From positions 105,325-169,324 of the forward strand of contig RSEH01000077.1 of NCBI GenBank assembly GCA_006503475.1: a DNA stretch of 64,000 nt. The letters run 5' to 3'. Position numbers and translations under genes: made by a program. The notes below the pieces were generated by a model. It had not been told where the DNA came from, did not search any database, and saw nothing but the letters and a program-made list of their open reading frames with translations. This DNA comes from Stentor roeselii (Eukaryota; Ciliophora; Heterotrichea; Heterotrichida; Stentoridae). Below, piece by piece: positions 38,412-47,832 of this stretch. Numbering within the stretch: position 1 is the first letter of the stretch; every line of letters starts with the position of its first letter.

Positions 38412-39281
38412 ATGTCGCTTGGAGACCTTCATAACAATAGAGAAAAGCTTAGAGCTGAACTACGTGCGCTTAAATATTCTGAACCTATTGATTTGAAAGG
38501 ACTGAATGATGGAGAACCGAGTAGTACTCTTCCTATTATTCACTTTTGCATGCTTTCTTATTCAAAAGTTTTTGCTGAGTTCATAGTGGATCAAGGTTTT
38601 GATATGATGAGCAAAAATGATTTCTCGTTTCTTGAATCTGTTTTCAAGGTTTTAAGGCAGAAGCTGAATTACCGCCCAGTGCTGAAAATCGGGCAGTTTC
38701 TAGCTTCAGGTTTCGCCGAAAGAAAAATAATGATGTTGTTAGATCTGATCAACATCGTCAAGACCAAAACAAACGAGCTTCAAAGATACCAACAAGCTGA
38801 AGAAAGAAAGTCCAGGTCTCCATTTCGCTCCGTTGAAGAAGAAAACATAAAAATTCAGACCCCGCCCAGACCTTCGAATAAAGTTTATAAAGACCCTGAA
38901 GAGATTTTAATCGATTATTCAGACGTTTTGAAGAAAAAAGTAATGGAAAAGGAAGAAAGTCAAGATGTTTTAAAGATTTTAAACAATGTTTTAGAAGATC
39001 AAAGGAAAATGCAGGCAAAAATCGCGGATTTAGAGGAAATTATCAGAAAAATGCAGAAAAAACATGAAGCTGATACTGCGCAGGCTGAAGCGAGGATTCA
39101 TCTACTCAGTTCCAAGGTCAAGGTCTTGGAGGGCGAGAAAAAAGAAGTCAGGGTTGAAAGAAAAGGCAAAAAAGAAGAAAAGGGACAAGAAGGGCTTTTG
39201 TCGAAACTTGGAATTTCTTCTAATCATCTCGCGTTTGGAGGATTTTGTGATCCGAATTCAGACTTTTTGGAAAATTATTGA
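38412..39281 (+). CDS. CEP44: CEP44-like centriolar protein
   Basis: A 289-residue protein. Its first 115 residues match the CEP44 N-terminal domain: GDLHNNREKLRAELRALKY, LPIIHFCMLSYSK, VFKVLRQKLNYRPVLKIGQF, GFAERKIMMLLDLI. In animals CEP44 coats centriolar microtubules and is needed for centriole-to-centrosome conversion. In a ciliate it would act at basal bodies. The C-terminal half has a Pro-rich linker and a coiled coil (about 200-265). The frame opens at 38355, but the Met at 38412 aligns with the family start. It shares a 37-nt divergent promoter region with the RING gene. Confidence 0.88.
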   Translation: MSLGDLHNNREKLRAELRALKYSEPIDLKGLNDGEPSSTLPIIHFCMLSYSKVFAEFIVDQGFDMMSKNDFSFLESVFKVLRQKLNYRPVLKIGQFLASGFAERKIMMLLDLINIVKTKTNELQRYQQAEERKSRSPFRSVEEENIKIQTPPRPSNKVYKDPEEILIDYSDVLKKKVMEKEESQDVLKILNNVLEDQRKMQAKIADLEEIIRKMQKKHEADTAQAEARIHLLSSKVKVLEGEKKEVRVERKGKKEEKGQEGLLSKLGISSNHLAFGGFCDPNSDFLENY

Positions 39282-39354
39282 ACATGTATTTAAAGTTAAG
39301 CAGGTTGATTACAGATAAATTATTTTGGTTTTATGAATTATCCCTAATAAATCA

Positions 39355-40500
39355 ATGAGCAAACAAATATTTTACTCAATCCCAGACGCTTTAAGTTTCA
39401 TCGAGTCCCTAAAATCAAAAATAGACCGAATGCCAGATCTTCTAGGTTTCAAAAGTGTTGACATAGCAAAAAACTACCGTTCCTTAATCCAGATCTCAAA
39501 TTCCCTAGCAATAATATTCATGCAATACGACTTAAACGACATGGCCCTTCTTCTCTTAAAATATTCCTCAGACGCTGACTCAAAACTCCACCGTTTCGGT
39601 TCCTACCAAGACAAGCTTTGGGAAGGATCTCTTTTGACCTACAACAACCTGATCCTTCTTTTCCACCAAGTAAAACATTTCAAAGAATCATTAAAACTCG
39701 TCTTTCAAGCACAAAATTTCATCTTAAACATAAAAAAAGCCAAATCTAAACTATCATCAGAGCTTGAAATAACGACTCACATCTTATCATTCATTTCTCT
39801 CTGGCGAGTAGGCCGCTCCTCAGACTGCATTTCTTACATTCAGTCAGCCACAGAGCTTCTCAACGAAATAATCGAGCAAAAAACACCAACAAAGCTTTCT
39901 GAGAACTCTCTTGATAACCTTTATGGAATCATCGCCAGTTGTTTATCTGCCGTTAAAATCGTTGTCGAGAAAAATAAAGCTGAAGCTTCAGCGATTTTAA
40001 AAAAAACTTTAAGTGAAGTTAATAGAAATGCCTCAGTTCGAAGTATTTTAGAAGATTTACAAGGACTTTATGAGGAGAATACCTTGTTGAAAATGCCAGA
40101 AGAAGGGCAGAATGACTGGCTTTGTGGAAAAATGTTTGAAAAATTGATGCTTGTTACTTGTTTCGTTCCTTTAATCGACCATCGCACCCCGATTATTAAA
40201 GCTGAAGACTTGGAAAATATTCAGAAACAGGTCGTTTTTGAGGAAAGTCCGAAAAAAGTCCTAAAAGAAAGAACTCGTAAGTTCGAAGAAAGGAACTGGA
40301 AATGGGAAGATAAGAAAAGGATTAAACCATGGTGGGAAAGCAAGGCTTTTATAAGTGAAATCGACACTCGTGGCCGTGAGGCTTCATTCGCAAGTGAGCC
40401 TCGAAGAAAGAGGGTCAGTGGAAGTTTAGAAGTCGCTAAAGGCATCATGTTTTCCCCTTCTTCCATGTGGGGCAAGGGAAGAGGTTTCAATGACTGTTAA
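39355..40500 (+). CDS. Hypothetical all-helical (TPR-like) protein
   Basis: A 381-residue protein that appears all-helical over residues 1-245, with repeated helix pairs such as AIIFMQYDLNDMALLLLKY and LILLFHQVKHFKESLKLVFQ, suggesting TPR-like repeats, although the consensus is weak. The last 110 residues are basic and disordered (RKFEERNWKWEDKKRIKPWW). There is no membrane segment. The function is not recognised. The first 600 nt are strongly A+C-rich on the coding strand and the next part G+T-rich, an example of the skew switching in this window. Confidence 0.68.
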   Translation: MSKQIFYSIPDALSFIESLKSKIDRMPDLLGFKSVDIAKNYRSLIQISNSLAIIFMQYDLNDMALLLLKYSSDADSKLHRFGSYQDKLWEGSLLTYNNLILLFHQVKHFKESLKLVFQAQNFILNIKKAKSKLSSELEITTHILSFISLWRVGRSSDCISYIQSATELLNEIIEQKTPTKLSENSLDNLYGIIASCLSAVKIVVEKNKAEASAILKKTLSEVNRNASVRSILEDLQGLYEENTLLKMPEEGQNDWLCGKMFEKLMLVTCFVPLIDHRTPIIKAEDLENIQKQVVFEESPKKVLKERTRKFEERNWKWEDKKRIKPWWESKAFISEIDTRGREASFASEPRRKRVSGSLEVAKGIMFSPSSMWGKGRGFNDC

Positions 40501-40522
40501 TTTAAGAATTTTATTAACTTGT

Positions 40523-40975
40523 TCAAGCTTTATCATCATCGAAAATCCAGTTCAAGCTCTTCGGTGATCGATTTCTGACAGATTCCGCAAAACCTTCGTC
40601 GTTCGGAGGCTTCTTTTTTTCTGTCGCTGAGGAAAGCATTGAAATTATGCTTAGAACTACGGACTCGACTCTCATTGAAGCTGTCCATCCACTGTAGAGG
40701 ATTGATAGACAGATGTAACCGTTTGAATAGATGTGCTCGTGAACTGGAGGCACGTTGATGAATGTCACTTCTGGAGATTCGATTGGGTAACCTGAATCGA
40801 ATTTAAATTGCAAAGTGAATGTTTCCCCTGAGTATAAGGAATCGCTCGCTCCGTTGAATGTCACGTGCCAGAGCATCAGGTCTTCTCTTCTTAAGTCTAC
40901 TTGGAAGATGTTATGTCTGTTTTGGTTTAGGTCTTCAAGTTCTCTCGTTAGTCTTCGTTGAGCTGTATTCCTCAT
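40523..40975 (-). CDS. UBE2W: Ubiquitin-conjugating enzyme E2, UBE2W-like
   Basis: A 150-residue bare UBC fold. The active-site Cys is C89 in YSNGYICLSIL, which matches UBE2W, where the usual HPN is replaced by a YSNGHICL-type motif. Also matching are YPIESPEVTF, VESVVLSIISMLSS and KKKPPNDE near the end. UBE2W attaches ubiquitin to the N-terminal amino group of substrates. The C-terminus (WIFDDDKA) is close in length to animal UBE2W. It converges on the gene at 39355, with 22 nt between the stops. Confidence 0.92.
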   Translation of the reverse strand: MRNTAQRRLTRELEDLNQNRHNIFQVDLRREDLMLWHVTFNGASDSLYSGETFTLQFKFDSGYPIESPEVTFINVPPVHEHIYSNGYICLSILYSGWTASMRVESVVLSIISMLSSATEKKKPPNDEGFAESVRNRSPKSLNWIFDDDKA

Positions 40976-41046
40976 TTAAGTGTTTGGGTTTATGGTGGAA
41001 AATGTTTTAATGAAGGAAATAGTCTCTTACAAAAGTATTAATTATC

Positions 41047-41712
41047 TTAAGTAGCGACTAGAACATCCATGATATTTCTTCTTTTGATCTTAGAAACTCT
41101 TTTAGTCGGTCTTGTTTGTTTTACTATCTTCGGAGTGACAAGATCCGACTCAACAATCACGTTATTCATGCGAAAATCATTAAGTTGAATTCTTCCTCCA
41201 TTCTTAATAACTCTGAAGTCATATCCATACTCCTCAGCAGGAGCCATGTTTTTATACTTTATCCTCAGGTCGATTTCTTTAGAGCCTCTCGAAATAGTAG
41301 AATTTTTCGAATCATTCAAGTCATTTCCTTCAATTTTCTTCAAATCTTCAACCCCTTCACTTGCAAAACTTGAGGAAATCTCATCAGAGCGAAAAGCGAG
41401 TCGAGTTTGAATATTTGATGCAAAATTCGTAGTTTTTGTTGAAACCTCAGAAATGTTTAAATTTTTCAGTTTTGAAGAAGTTTCAGGTGAAATTGAAGAA
41501 TTTTCGCATTCTGATAACTTTAAGGGAAAGTAAGCGTCGATCACTTGGCTTAGCTCGTCGATGTCTTGGGATAAATGCTTTATTGTTTCGATCGGTCTTT
41601 GGTCTGCGAAGCGAACGGAAAGCTGCTTCTTGTAGACTGTTTTTTTTATGATTGAGAGGTTCCGCTTTGGAGCTACTTTTACTTTTTTTAAACGAATTAG
41701 GCCTTGAGACAT
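41047..41712 (-). CDS. Hypothetical protein, Ser-rich with basic ends
   Basis: A 221-residue frame with ATG and a strongly basic N-terminus (MSQGLIRLKKVKVAPKRN). It has an acidic and Ser-rich middle, a hydrophobic-charged segment (IDLRIKYKNMAPAEEYGYDF) and a basic C-terminus (TRPTKRVSKIKRRNIMDV). Probably disordered; nuclear or cytoskeletal location is possible. No family was recognised. It lies 71 nt upstream of the UBE2W-like gene on the same strand. Confidence 0.62.
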   Translation of the reverse strand: MSQGLIRLKKVKVAPKRNLSIIKKTVYKKQLSVRFADQRPIETIKHLSQDIDELSQVIDAYFPLKLSECENSSISPETSSKLKNLNISEVSTKTTNFASNIQTRLAFRSDEISSSFASEGVEDLKKIEGNDLNDSKNSTISRGSKEIDLRIKYKNMAPAEEYGYDFRVIKNGGRIQLNDFRMNNVIVESDLVTPKIVKQTRPTKRVSKIKRRNIMDVLVAT

Positions 41713-41881
41713 TGTTTAAATATATTGGAAGAGATGGTTTTATTGGTGATGGGATTTTTATTGAAGTTGAAGGTGGATTAGTAATTCAAATTGCCTCTAT
41801 TTACAAGTCTAAGTACTCAAAGTATTTCAGTCTTGATAGTTCTTTACAAGACTAATAAGAATCTAAAACGTCATTATAAAT

Positions 41882-42058
41882 ATGAAAGGTCGATCCCTCT
41901 ACTTACATCTGGGAAAAGTAATTCACCCTAGAGTCTATCAGGCAGTGCAAAGAAATATGAGTCCCTTAACTCCTGAGATCAGGACAAAGGACAGTTACCA
42001 GCCTTCTCAAGGATGTTTGATAAAGCAGATTCAGTCAAGCTTACCTACTTCTCAGTAA
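41882..42058 (+). CDS. Possible small protein of 58 residues
   Basis: An ATG-started frame (MKGRSLYLHLGKVIHPRV..., ending QSSLPTSQ) with higher GC than the AT-rich DNA around it and balanced amino-acid use. By chance an open run of this length is uncommon in such AT-rich sequence but not rare. No family, signal peptide or membrane segment. A GTAATTCACCCTAG of 14 nt inside it is not the right length for an intron here. Confidence 0.35.
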   Translation: MKGRSLYLHLGKVIHPRVYQAVQRNMSPLTPEIRTKDSYQPSQGCLIKQIQSSLPTSQ

Positions 42059-42741
42059 CTCTGAATGTAAATTAATTAAGACTAGTTTTATGAAAAATAA
42101 GTATTTCACAGAAAAAATCTAATAAAATTCGAAGTTTTCTGTTTAAGTAACCACCTCTATACCCTTTGTAATACCATTTCTCATATTTTAGATCAGTAAG
42201 AAATGGAACCAAGTTTTAAAGCTATTTTCAGGTAAATTCATCAAAGATTTGATAATTTAATAGAATAGGATGATCTTATTTGGAATTATTTGTTTTATAT
42301 ACTATGATACAAAGTAAAAAAAATAGTTAATTGTTAGGAAAAACTATTTCACTTTTTCAACCAATCTAAACCAATCCAATTCGATAAACCCTCTAAAACC
42401 TCAAATAATCCTTTTCCATAATTATTCAATTGTATATATTAAAATTCAGGGGTATTAAATAAACAATTAAAACTACAAAATCCAAATAATCTATTCCCAA
42501 TAAAACACCTCGTCTAAATCCTATTTTCCTAAACCACCAACCTCAAACAAAAACCCAATCCACCCCAATCCCCTAATCATCCCAAATTCAAACCTCTTCA
42601 ACCATTCTTCCTAAACCTTCTATTTCCCAATCCATAGTAAAAACCCAAAAACCACTTCCAAATTTAAAAATTTTTTAAAATTTCTCAATCCTCCTTCCAA
42701 AATCATCGAAACAATCATTCAATCCAAATCAACTATAAAAT
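42059..42741. other. Intergenic stretch with extreme C-rich leader of the M8 gene
   Basis: No coding frame seen. From about 42360 to the ATG at 42742 the plus strand has very little G; the 60 bases 42541-42600 contain no G and 26 C by hand count. This is the strongest example of the leader signature in the window and probably covers the promoter and 5' UTR. Confidence 0.6.
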
Positions 42742-45700
42742 ATGTGGCAATCATTTATTGTCCTAGCCTATCTGAGCCAGGTACGATCATGGGAATGTGG
42801 TGGTGACCGGACAGACTTAAACCAGCCTGCCGACGGGCACCGTCGTTTATACACTCGAGACACTAGTTTGAATGCCCTAAGAATTTACTTTCACTACATG
42901 AATGTCGACCTAGGGTCTCCAGAAGCAACGACTTTTTTTAAAGACGAGCTGATGCCAGCAGCCCAGGAGTACTTCTCAAGCGCCTTGTCAGTCAATTCAG
43001 TGAACGGGCCAATCATTCTTCCTTTCTCGAACTGCTTGTCAGACGTGGCGATTCCAATCGAACATCAAACAGTAGGAGTCCTCGGCGCTGATATAATTGT
43101 TTATGTTGTTACCAAGTCCTTGCCTAATCTGCCTTTTGTGGCTTATGCAGGTGCTTGTGCGATTGATTCATTTGGATTACAAAATGTGGTAGCTGGGACT
43201 ATTGTAGTGAATACTGAGCACTTTAATGATGATATTGATTTAGGTGCAAAATATTCAGTCATTGTTCATGAACTTACTCATTTATTAGGATTTTCAAGAA
43301 ACTTATATGGATTTTGGAAGACTTCCAGTGGAAGTCCTTATGAAAAGGTTTATGAAAACAGGGAAGTCAGAGGTATCTCGAAAATGGTGATGGTCACTCC
43401 TAATGTCGTGCAAAAAGCTCGAGAAGCCTTCGGCTGCGAGACTTTAACTGGAGTAGAACTTGAAGAACATGGAGCCCCTGAAACTGCAGGTTCACATTGG
43501 GATCGACGAGTCCTTTTCAACGACTACATGACCGCTTTTATCCAATCAGAGCCTATCTTTTCCACTATTTCTCTTGCCTTATTAAAAGACACTGGGTGGT
43601 ACGAGGTGAACTTTATATTCGGGACTGTTCCAATATTCGGAAAAAACAAAGGCTGTGATTTTTTTGATAAAAAATGCATCAACAATGGAATTTCTCAGTT
43701 CCCAGACCTGTGGTGCACTGAACCTCAACAAAAACTCCTTTGCGACTCGATGCATTTAAACAAAGGAAACTGCCTTCTCGGCTTTTACAACACAGACCTT
43801 CCTTCAGCTTATTCTTACTTTTCCGACCCTCGTAAAGGTGGAGGAGACCAATACACCGACTTCTGTCCTTATGTCTCCCCCTTGTCAAACGGAAGCTGCA
43901 GAGGAAACAAAGAAGCGACTTCAACAAATCCCTTCTCCGACGAAGTCATAAGCGTCAACAGCCACTGCTTCGAAAGCACCTTGTCAAGAATTTCTTCTTC
44001 TCCATCAAACTACGCAGCTTGCTATGAAGTCCTTTCTTGTGTCGAAGACGGGGCCTGGGTGAAAATTGGAGAAAATTTCGTTTTTTGTCCTTTTTCTGGA
44101 GATGTCGTTCAAGTGCCTGGGTATAACGGGGAATTGACTTGCCCTGATTCAAATGTGCTCTGTGAGGACCTTCCTTGTATTCATGGATGCATGGGCGCTG
44201 GGATCTGCTCTCGAGGAAAGTGCTCTTGTAAGGCTGGAACTGGTGGAGTTGATTGTTCTATCAAGTGCGCTGCGAATTGTGCGAGTTGTGATAAAAATGG
44301 CTGCTTGATCTGCAACTTTGGGTATCATTTTAATGAAGGAAATTGTGTTCTTGGAAATTGTTTAAGGGGATGCTTGGATTGCCAGGATTGGCCTTGTGCT
44401 CAGTGTCAGGATGGGTTTTATTTGGATGGAGGGGAGTGCCAGGATTGTCCTGATGGGTGTAGTAAGTGCTTGAGTTTCTTTTATTGTAGTGAATGTCGCA
44501 GTGGGTTTTACTTGATTGGTGATAGGTGTGAACCGGGTTGCTCTAGAAATTGCGAACTTTGTAGCTCTCCGGATAGATGCTTGGTTTGTCAGGAAAGGTT
44601 TTATTTGGGTGAAAATGGATGTGAACTGTGCCCAGTTGGCTGTTCGGACTGCGAATCTGATGGAACCTGTAAAGTTTGCATACAAGGATATCATTTGAAT
44701 TCAGAAAGGTGTGTCATGGATTGTGCTTTTGGGTGTTTTGAATGCAATACTGATGGAAGTTGTGCTCATTGTATTGAGGGATACTATCAACAAAACACAG
44801 ATTCAGGAATAATCTGCATGCCTTGTCTAACCGGTTGCAAATCCTGCTATTCAACTTCAGACTGTTCCGAATGTCTCAGCGGATACGAAAAGTTTACCCA
44901 CAGTAGCAATCAAGTGACCTGCAATCCTGTTCCATGTGACGATCTCTGCAACGAATGCTTAAAAAACATATGCCAGTCCTGCTTACCAGGTTACTACCTG
45001 CAAGAATCAAAATGTCTTCCATGCACAAACGACTGTGAATCCTGCTTAGACTCTCTTTCTTGTATCCAATGTAATCGAGGTTTCTTCGTCCAGCAAGAAA
45101 CTTGTCACCGATGTTCATCAAACTGCCTGAGATGTGAAGATCTTTCCTGGTGCCACTCTTGCGCTTTTGGATTCATCAACGAAAACGGAGCCTGTGTAAA
45201 GCGATGTCCTCCTCAATGCGCAGTGTGCAACTCTAACTTTGAATGTGGAGGCTGCGCAGGCGGATTCGCTTTGTCAAGTGATGGGATCTGCTCACCTTGT
45301 GATGACCATTGCGGCTCATGTGATTCTTCTGCTTGCATTCAGTGCCACAACGGGTATCATTTGAATGACGGCAAATGCACTTATCAATGTGAAGACAGTT
45401 GTAATGAATGCACTGAAAGTGGTTGTGTTGTCTGCTCTGATCGGTACTTCAACTATGACGGCACTTGTTTGCCTTGTCAACCAGGGTGCCAAACTTGTTA
45501 CGACCAATTAACTTGCTTGCAATGCACTCAAGGATTCGTTTTTAATGGAGAAGTCTGTCAAGCCTGTTCAGCTTATTGTGAAGAATGCGATCTTTTTAAA
45601 TGTAATACTTGTTCAATTGGATTTAGGTTGAAATTTGGTGAATGTGAAAAAATTTGTAGTGAAAATTGTGAGGAATGCTTGGATAATATTTGTCGTCGAT

Positions 45701-47832
45701 GTAGTCCTGGATATGTCCTTGTTGATAATCATTGTAGGCCTCAATGTCCTTCATATTGCAAATGTGTTGATAATGCTTGTGTGGAGTGCCTGGTTGGGTA
45801 CTTTTGGACAGGTTCTCAGTGTCAGAAATGTAACCCTGGGTGTTATAGTTGTGTGAATCAATGGGGTTGCACAAAGTGTCTTGATAGTTATTTTATTAGT
45901 TTCACAGGATGTGCCCCTTGCCCAGTAGGATGCCTTGCTTGTGATTCCCTGATTTGGTGTTCAACATGTAAAGACGGTTTTTATTTCTCATCTGGACAAT
46001 GCATTAAAAGATGTGACCCTAACTGTCAATCTTGTGGAAGTAACTTTGAATGTAATTTCTGTTATCAAGGTTATTTTCTAGACAATAATAAATGCATCAA
46101 CTGCCCAATTAACTGTGCGATTTGTTCTTCAAGTAATAATTGTTTGACTTGTTTTTCAGATTTCATATTAGACAAAGGATCTTGTAAAGTTCAATGTCCA
46201 AGTGGCTGTTCTCGTTGTGATGATTCTCAATGTGTCTCTTGTCCTGAAGGATTTTTCTTGCTTTTCAATGAGTGCGTCAAGTGTAATCCCGGATGTCTCA
46301 GTTGTGTAAACGAATGGGGATGTACAAAATGTCTTGACCGTCATTATATCTCAGGAACTAGCTGCTCGCCTTGCCCAGTAGGCTGCGCAGCATGTGACTC
46401 TTTATCCTGGTGCTCTTCATGTCTAACCGGTTTTGAATTCAAATCAGGAAGATGCTTGAAACAATGTGAAAATTCCTGCATTAAATGTGACTCAAATAAC
46501 AACTGCTTGATTTGTAAACCAGGATTTTTCAGAACAGGAACATTTTGTTCATCATGTTCACAAAACTGTTTAACTTGCAATTCGACTTCTTGCAGTTTAT
46601 GTGAAGATGGATTTTCTCTTGTTTCTGGAAGTTGTTTATTTAATTGTCCTAGTAGTTGCAAGTTATGTTCAGGGAATCAATGTGCTAGTTGTATTGACCG
46701 GTTTTATTTAAGTTCTGGAAGGTGCTTCGCTTGTAACTCTGGGTGTTATTCATGTAAAGATCAATGGGGATGCACTCAATGTTTAGATAGTTTTTATGTT
46801 TCAGGCACCGGATGCTCTCCTTGTCCTGCAGGTTGTTTATCTTGTGATTCTTTGACCTGGTGCTCAGCGTGTCGCCCAGGGTATTCATTTTCAGGTGGTC
46901 AATGCATTGTTTCATGTCCGAGCAGTTGTAGTTCTTGTGATTCTAAAGGACTTTGTCAAGGTTGCAACCCTTTTTTTTATCTTTCAGCAGGGGTCTGCAG
47001 ACCTTGCCCTGTGAATTGTTTGGAATGCTCGACAGATAATAGCTGTAGTAGGTGCAATTCAGGGTTTTCATTGGTGCGAGGTGAATGTATCGCTTTAAGT
47101 AGTTGTGGAGATTTTTGTAAGACTTGCTCGGGAAGTTTATGTAGTTTGTGTATGGATGGGTATTATTTGTATAATAATGCTTGCTTTGCTTGCACTAGTG
47201 GATGTAAGACTTGTGATCAGTCCAACTGTAAATCGTGTCTACCTGGGTTTTATATTTCGGGAAGTAAATGTCAGACTTGTCCTTCACCTTGTACACTGTG
47301 TGATTCAGCGATCTCGTGTACTGAGTGTTCAAGTGGTTATACTTTACTATCTGGAAAGTGCTCCTCGTCTTGCCCATTGAATTGCTTATCTTGCACATCA
47401 ACATCATGCACAATATGTTCCGGAGGATTCTTTTTAGATTCAAGCAAAATCTGCACAGCTTGTTCAAGTAATTGTGAATCATGTTCATCAGCGAACTGGT
47501 GTACAAAATGCAAAGAAGGATTCACCATCAGCAGTGGTGCTTGTGCCAGTCAGCCCTGCAAAAGTCCATGTTCTAAGTGCTCTGGAACTACTTGCACTGA
47601 ATGTATTTCTAGGTATTATTTAGAAAAAGGAATCTGTCGCGCTTGTATACAGGGATGTCTTAGTTGCACTGGACCTTTTGGGTTATGCACTCTGTGTGAA
47701 AATCGGTATTATTTGCAAAGTGGATGGTGTATGGTTTGTCCGGTTGGATGCTCTAGTTGTGACTCTACCCCAACATGCAAAGGATGCGATAATGGATTTT
47801 ATTTGATGTCAGGAAGATGCTATTTAGGTTAG
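42742..47832 (+). CDS. Leishmanolysin-like (M8) metallopeptidase with very long Cys-rich repeat region
   Basis: A 1696-residue secreted or surface zinc protease. A signal peptide is at 1-17. The M8 domain spans about 25-455: active site HELTH at 176-180 followed by LLGF, third ligand His at 252 in GSHWDRR, and a Met-turn in NDYMT near 262, all intact. A Cys-bearing domain and an EGF-like module (CIHGCMGAGICSRGKCSC) follow. The remaining 1200 residues are furin-like Cys-rich modules of the CxxC...C...GF/Y type. These build a higher-order repeat of about 150 residues. No C-terminal membrane helix or GPI signal is visible, so it may be secreted or held by other means. M8 proteases with Cys-rich tails are expanded in ciliates. 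The substrate is unknown. Confidence 0.92.
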   Translation: MWQSFIVLAYLSQVRSWECGGDRTDLNQPADGHRRLYTRDTSLNALRIYFHYMNVDLGSPEATTFFKDELMPAAQEYFSSALSVNSVNGPIILPFSNCLSDVAIPIEHQTVGVLGADIIVYVVTKSLPNLPFVAYAGACAIDSFGLQNVVAGTIVVNTEHFNDDIDLGAKYSVIVHELTHLLGFSRNLYGFWKTSSGSPYEKVYENREVRGISKMVMVTPNVVQKAREAFGCETLTGVELEEHGAPETAGSHWDRRVLFNDYMTAFIQSEPIFSTISLALLKDTGWYEVNFIFGTVPIFGKNKGCDFFDKKCINNGISQFPDLWCTEPQQKLLCDSMHLNKGNCLLGFYNTDLPSAYSYFSDPRKGGGDQYTDFCPYVSPLSNGSCRGNKEATSTNPFSDEVISVNSHCFESTLSRISSSPSNYAACYEVLSCVEDGAWVKIGENFVFCPFSGDVVQVPGYNGELTCPDSNVLCEDLPCIHGCMGAGICSRGKCSCKAGTGGVDCSIKCAANCASCDKNGCLICNFGYHFNEGNCVLGNCLRGCLDCQDWPCAQCQDGFYLDGGECQDCPDGCSKCLSFFYCSECRSGFYLIGDRCEPGCSRNCELCSSPDRCLVCQERFYLGENGCELCPVGCSDCESDGTCKVCIQGYHLNSERCVMDCAFGCFECNTDGSCAHCIEGYYQQNTDSGIICMPCLTGCKSCYSTSDCSECLSGYEKFTHSSNQVTCNPVPCDDLCNECLKNICQSCLPGYYLQESKCLPCTNDCESCLDSLSCIQCNRGFFVQQETCHRCSSNCLRCEDLSWCHSCAFGFINENGACVKRCPPQCAVCNSNFECGGCAGGFALSSDGICSPCDDHCGSCDSSACIQCHNGYHLNDGKCTYQCEDSCNECTESGCVVCSDRYFNYDGTCLPCQPGCQTCYDQLTCLQCTQGFVFNGEVCQACSAYCEECDLFKCNTCSIGFRLKFGECEKICSENCEECLDNICRRCSPGYVLVDNHCRPQCPSYCKCVDNACVECLVGYFWTGSQCQKCNPGCYSCVNQWGCTKCLDSYFISFTGCAPCPVGCLACDSLIWCSTCKDGFYFSSGQCIKRCDPNCQSCGSNFECNFCYQGYFLDNNKCINCPINCAICSSSNNCLTCFSDFILDKGSCKVQCPSGCSRCDDSQCVSCPEGFFLLFNECVKCNPGCLSCVNEWGCTKCLDRHYISGTSCSPCPVGCAACDSLSWCSSCLTGFEFKSGRCLKQCENSCIKCDSNNNCLICKPGFFRTGTFCSSCSQNCLTCNSTSCSLCEDGFSLVSGSCLFNCPSSCKLCSGNQCASCIDRFYLSSGRCFACNSGCYSCKDQWGCTQCLDSFYVSGTGCSPCPAGCLSCDSLTWCSACRPGYSFSGGQCIVSCPSSCSSCDSKGLCQGCNPFFYLSAGVCRPCPVNCLECSTDNSCSRCNSGFSLVRGECIALSSCGDFCKTCSGSLCSLCMDGYYLYNNACFACTSGCKTCDQSNCKSCLPGFYISGSKCQTCPSPCTLCDSAISCTECSSGYTLLSGKCSSSCPLNCLSCTSTSCTICSGGFFLDSSKICTACSSNCESCSSANWCTKCKEGFTISSGACASQPCKSPCSKCSGTTCTECISRYYLEKGICRACIQGCLSCTGPFGLCTLCENRYYLQSGWCMVCPVGCSSCDSTPTCKGCDNGFYLMSGRCYLG
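45829..47832 (+). repeat. Higher-order tandem repeat of about 150 codons in the M8 gene
   Basis: Units begin with a C-x-x-G-C-x-x-C motif at 45829, 46282, 46732, 47191 and 47644, spaced 453, 450, 459 and 453 nt, always in frame. The first three are most alike (CNPGCYSC / CNPGCLSC / CNSGCYSC, then WGCTKCLD or WGCTQCLD, then CPVGC or CPAGC, then CDSL). The fourth is more diverged and the fifth is cut by the stop at 47832. Confidence 0.88.

Noticed and set aside
41882-42058. A tRNA or other structured RNA at this site
   Set aside because: No cloverleaf, no GTTCRA-type T loop and no anticodon stem could be seen; it was kept only as a weak small-protein candidate.
46344-47528. Minus-strand frames opposite the M8 gene's Cys-rich repeats
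   Set aside because: They are Gln/His/Lys-rich or odd-composition shadows caused by the repeated Cys codons on the plus strand.
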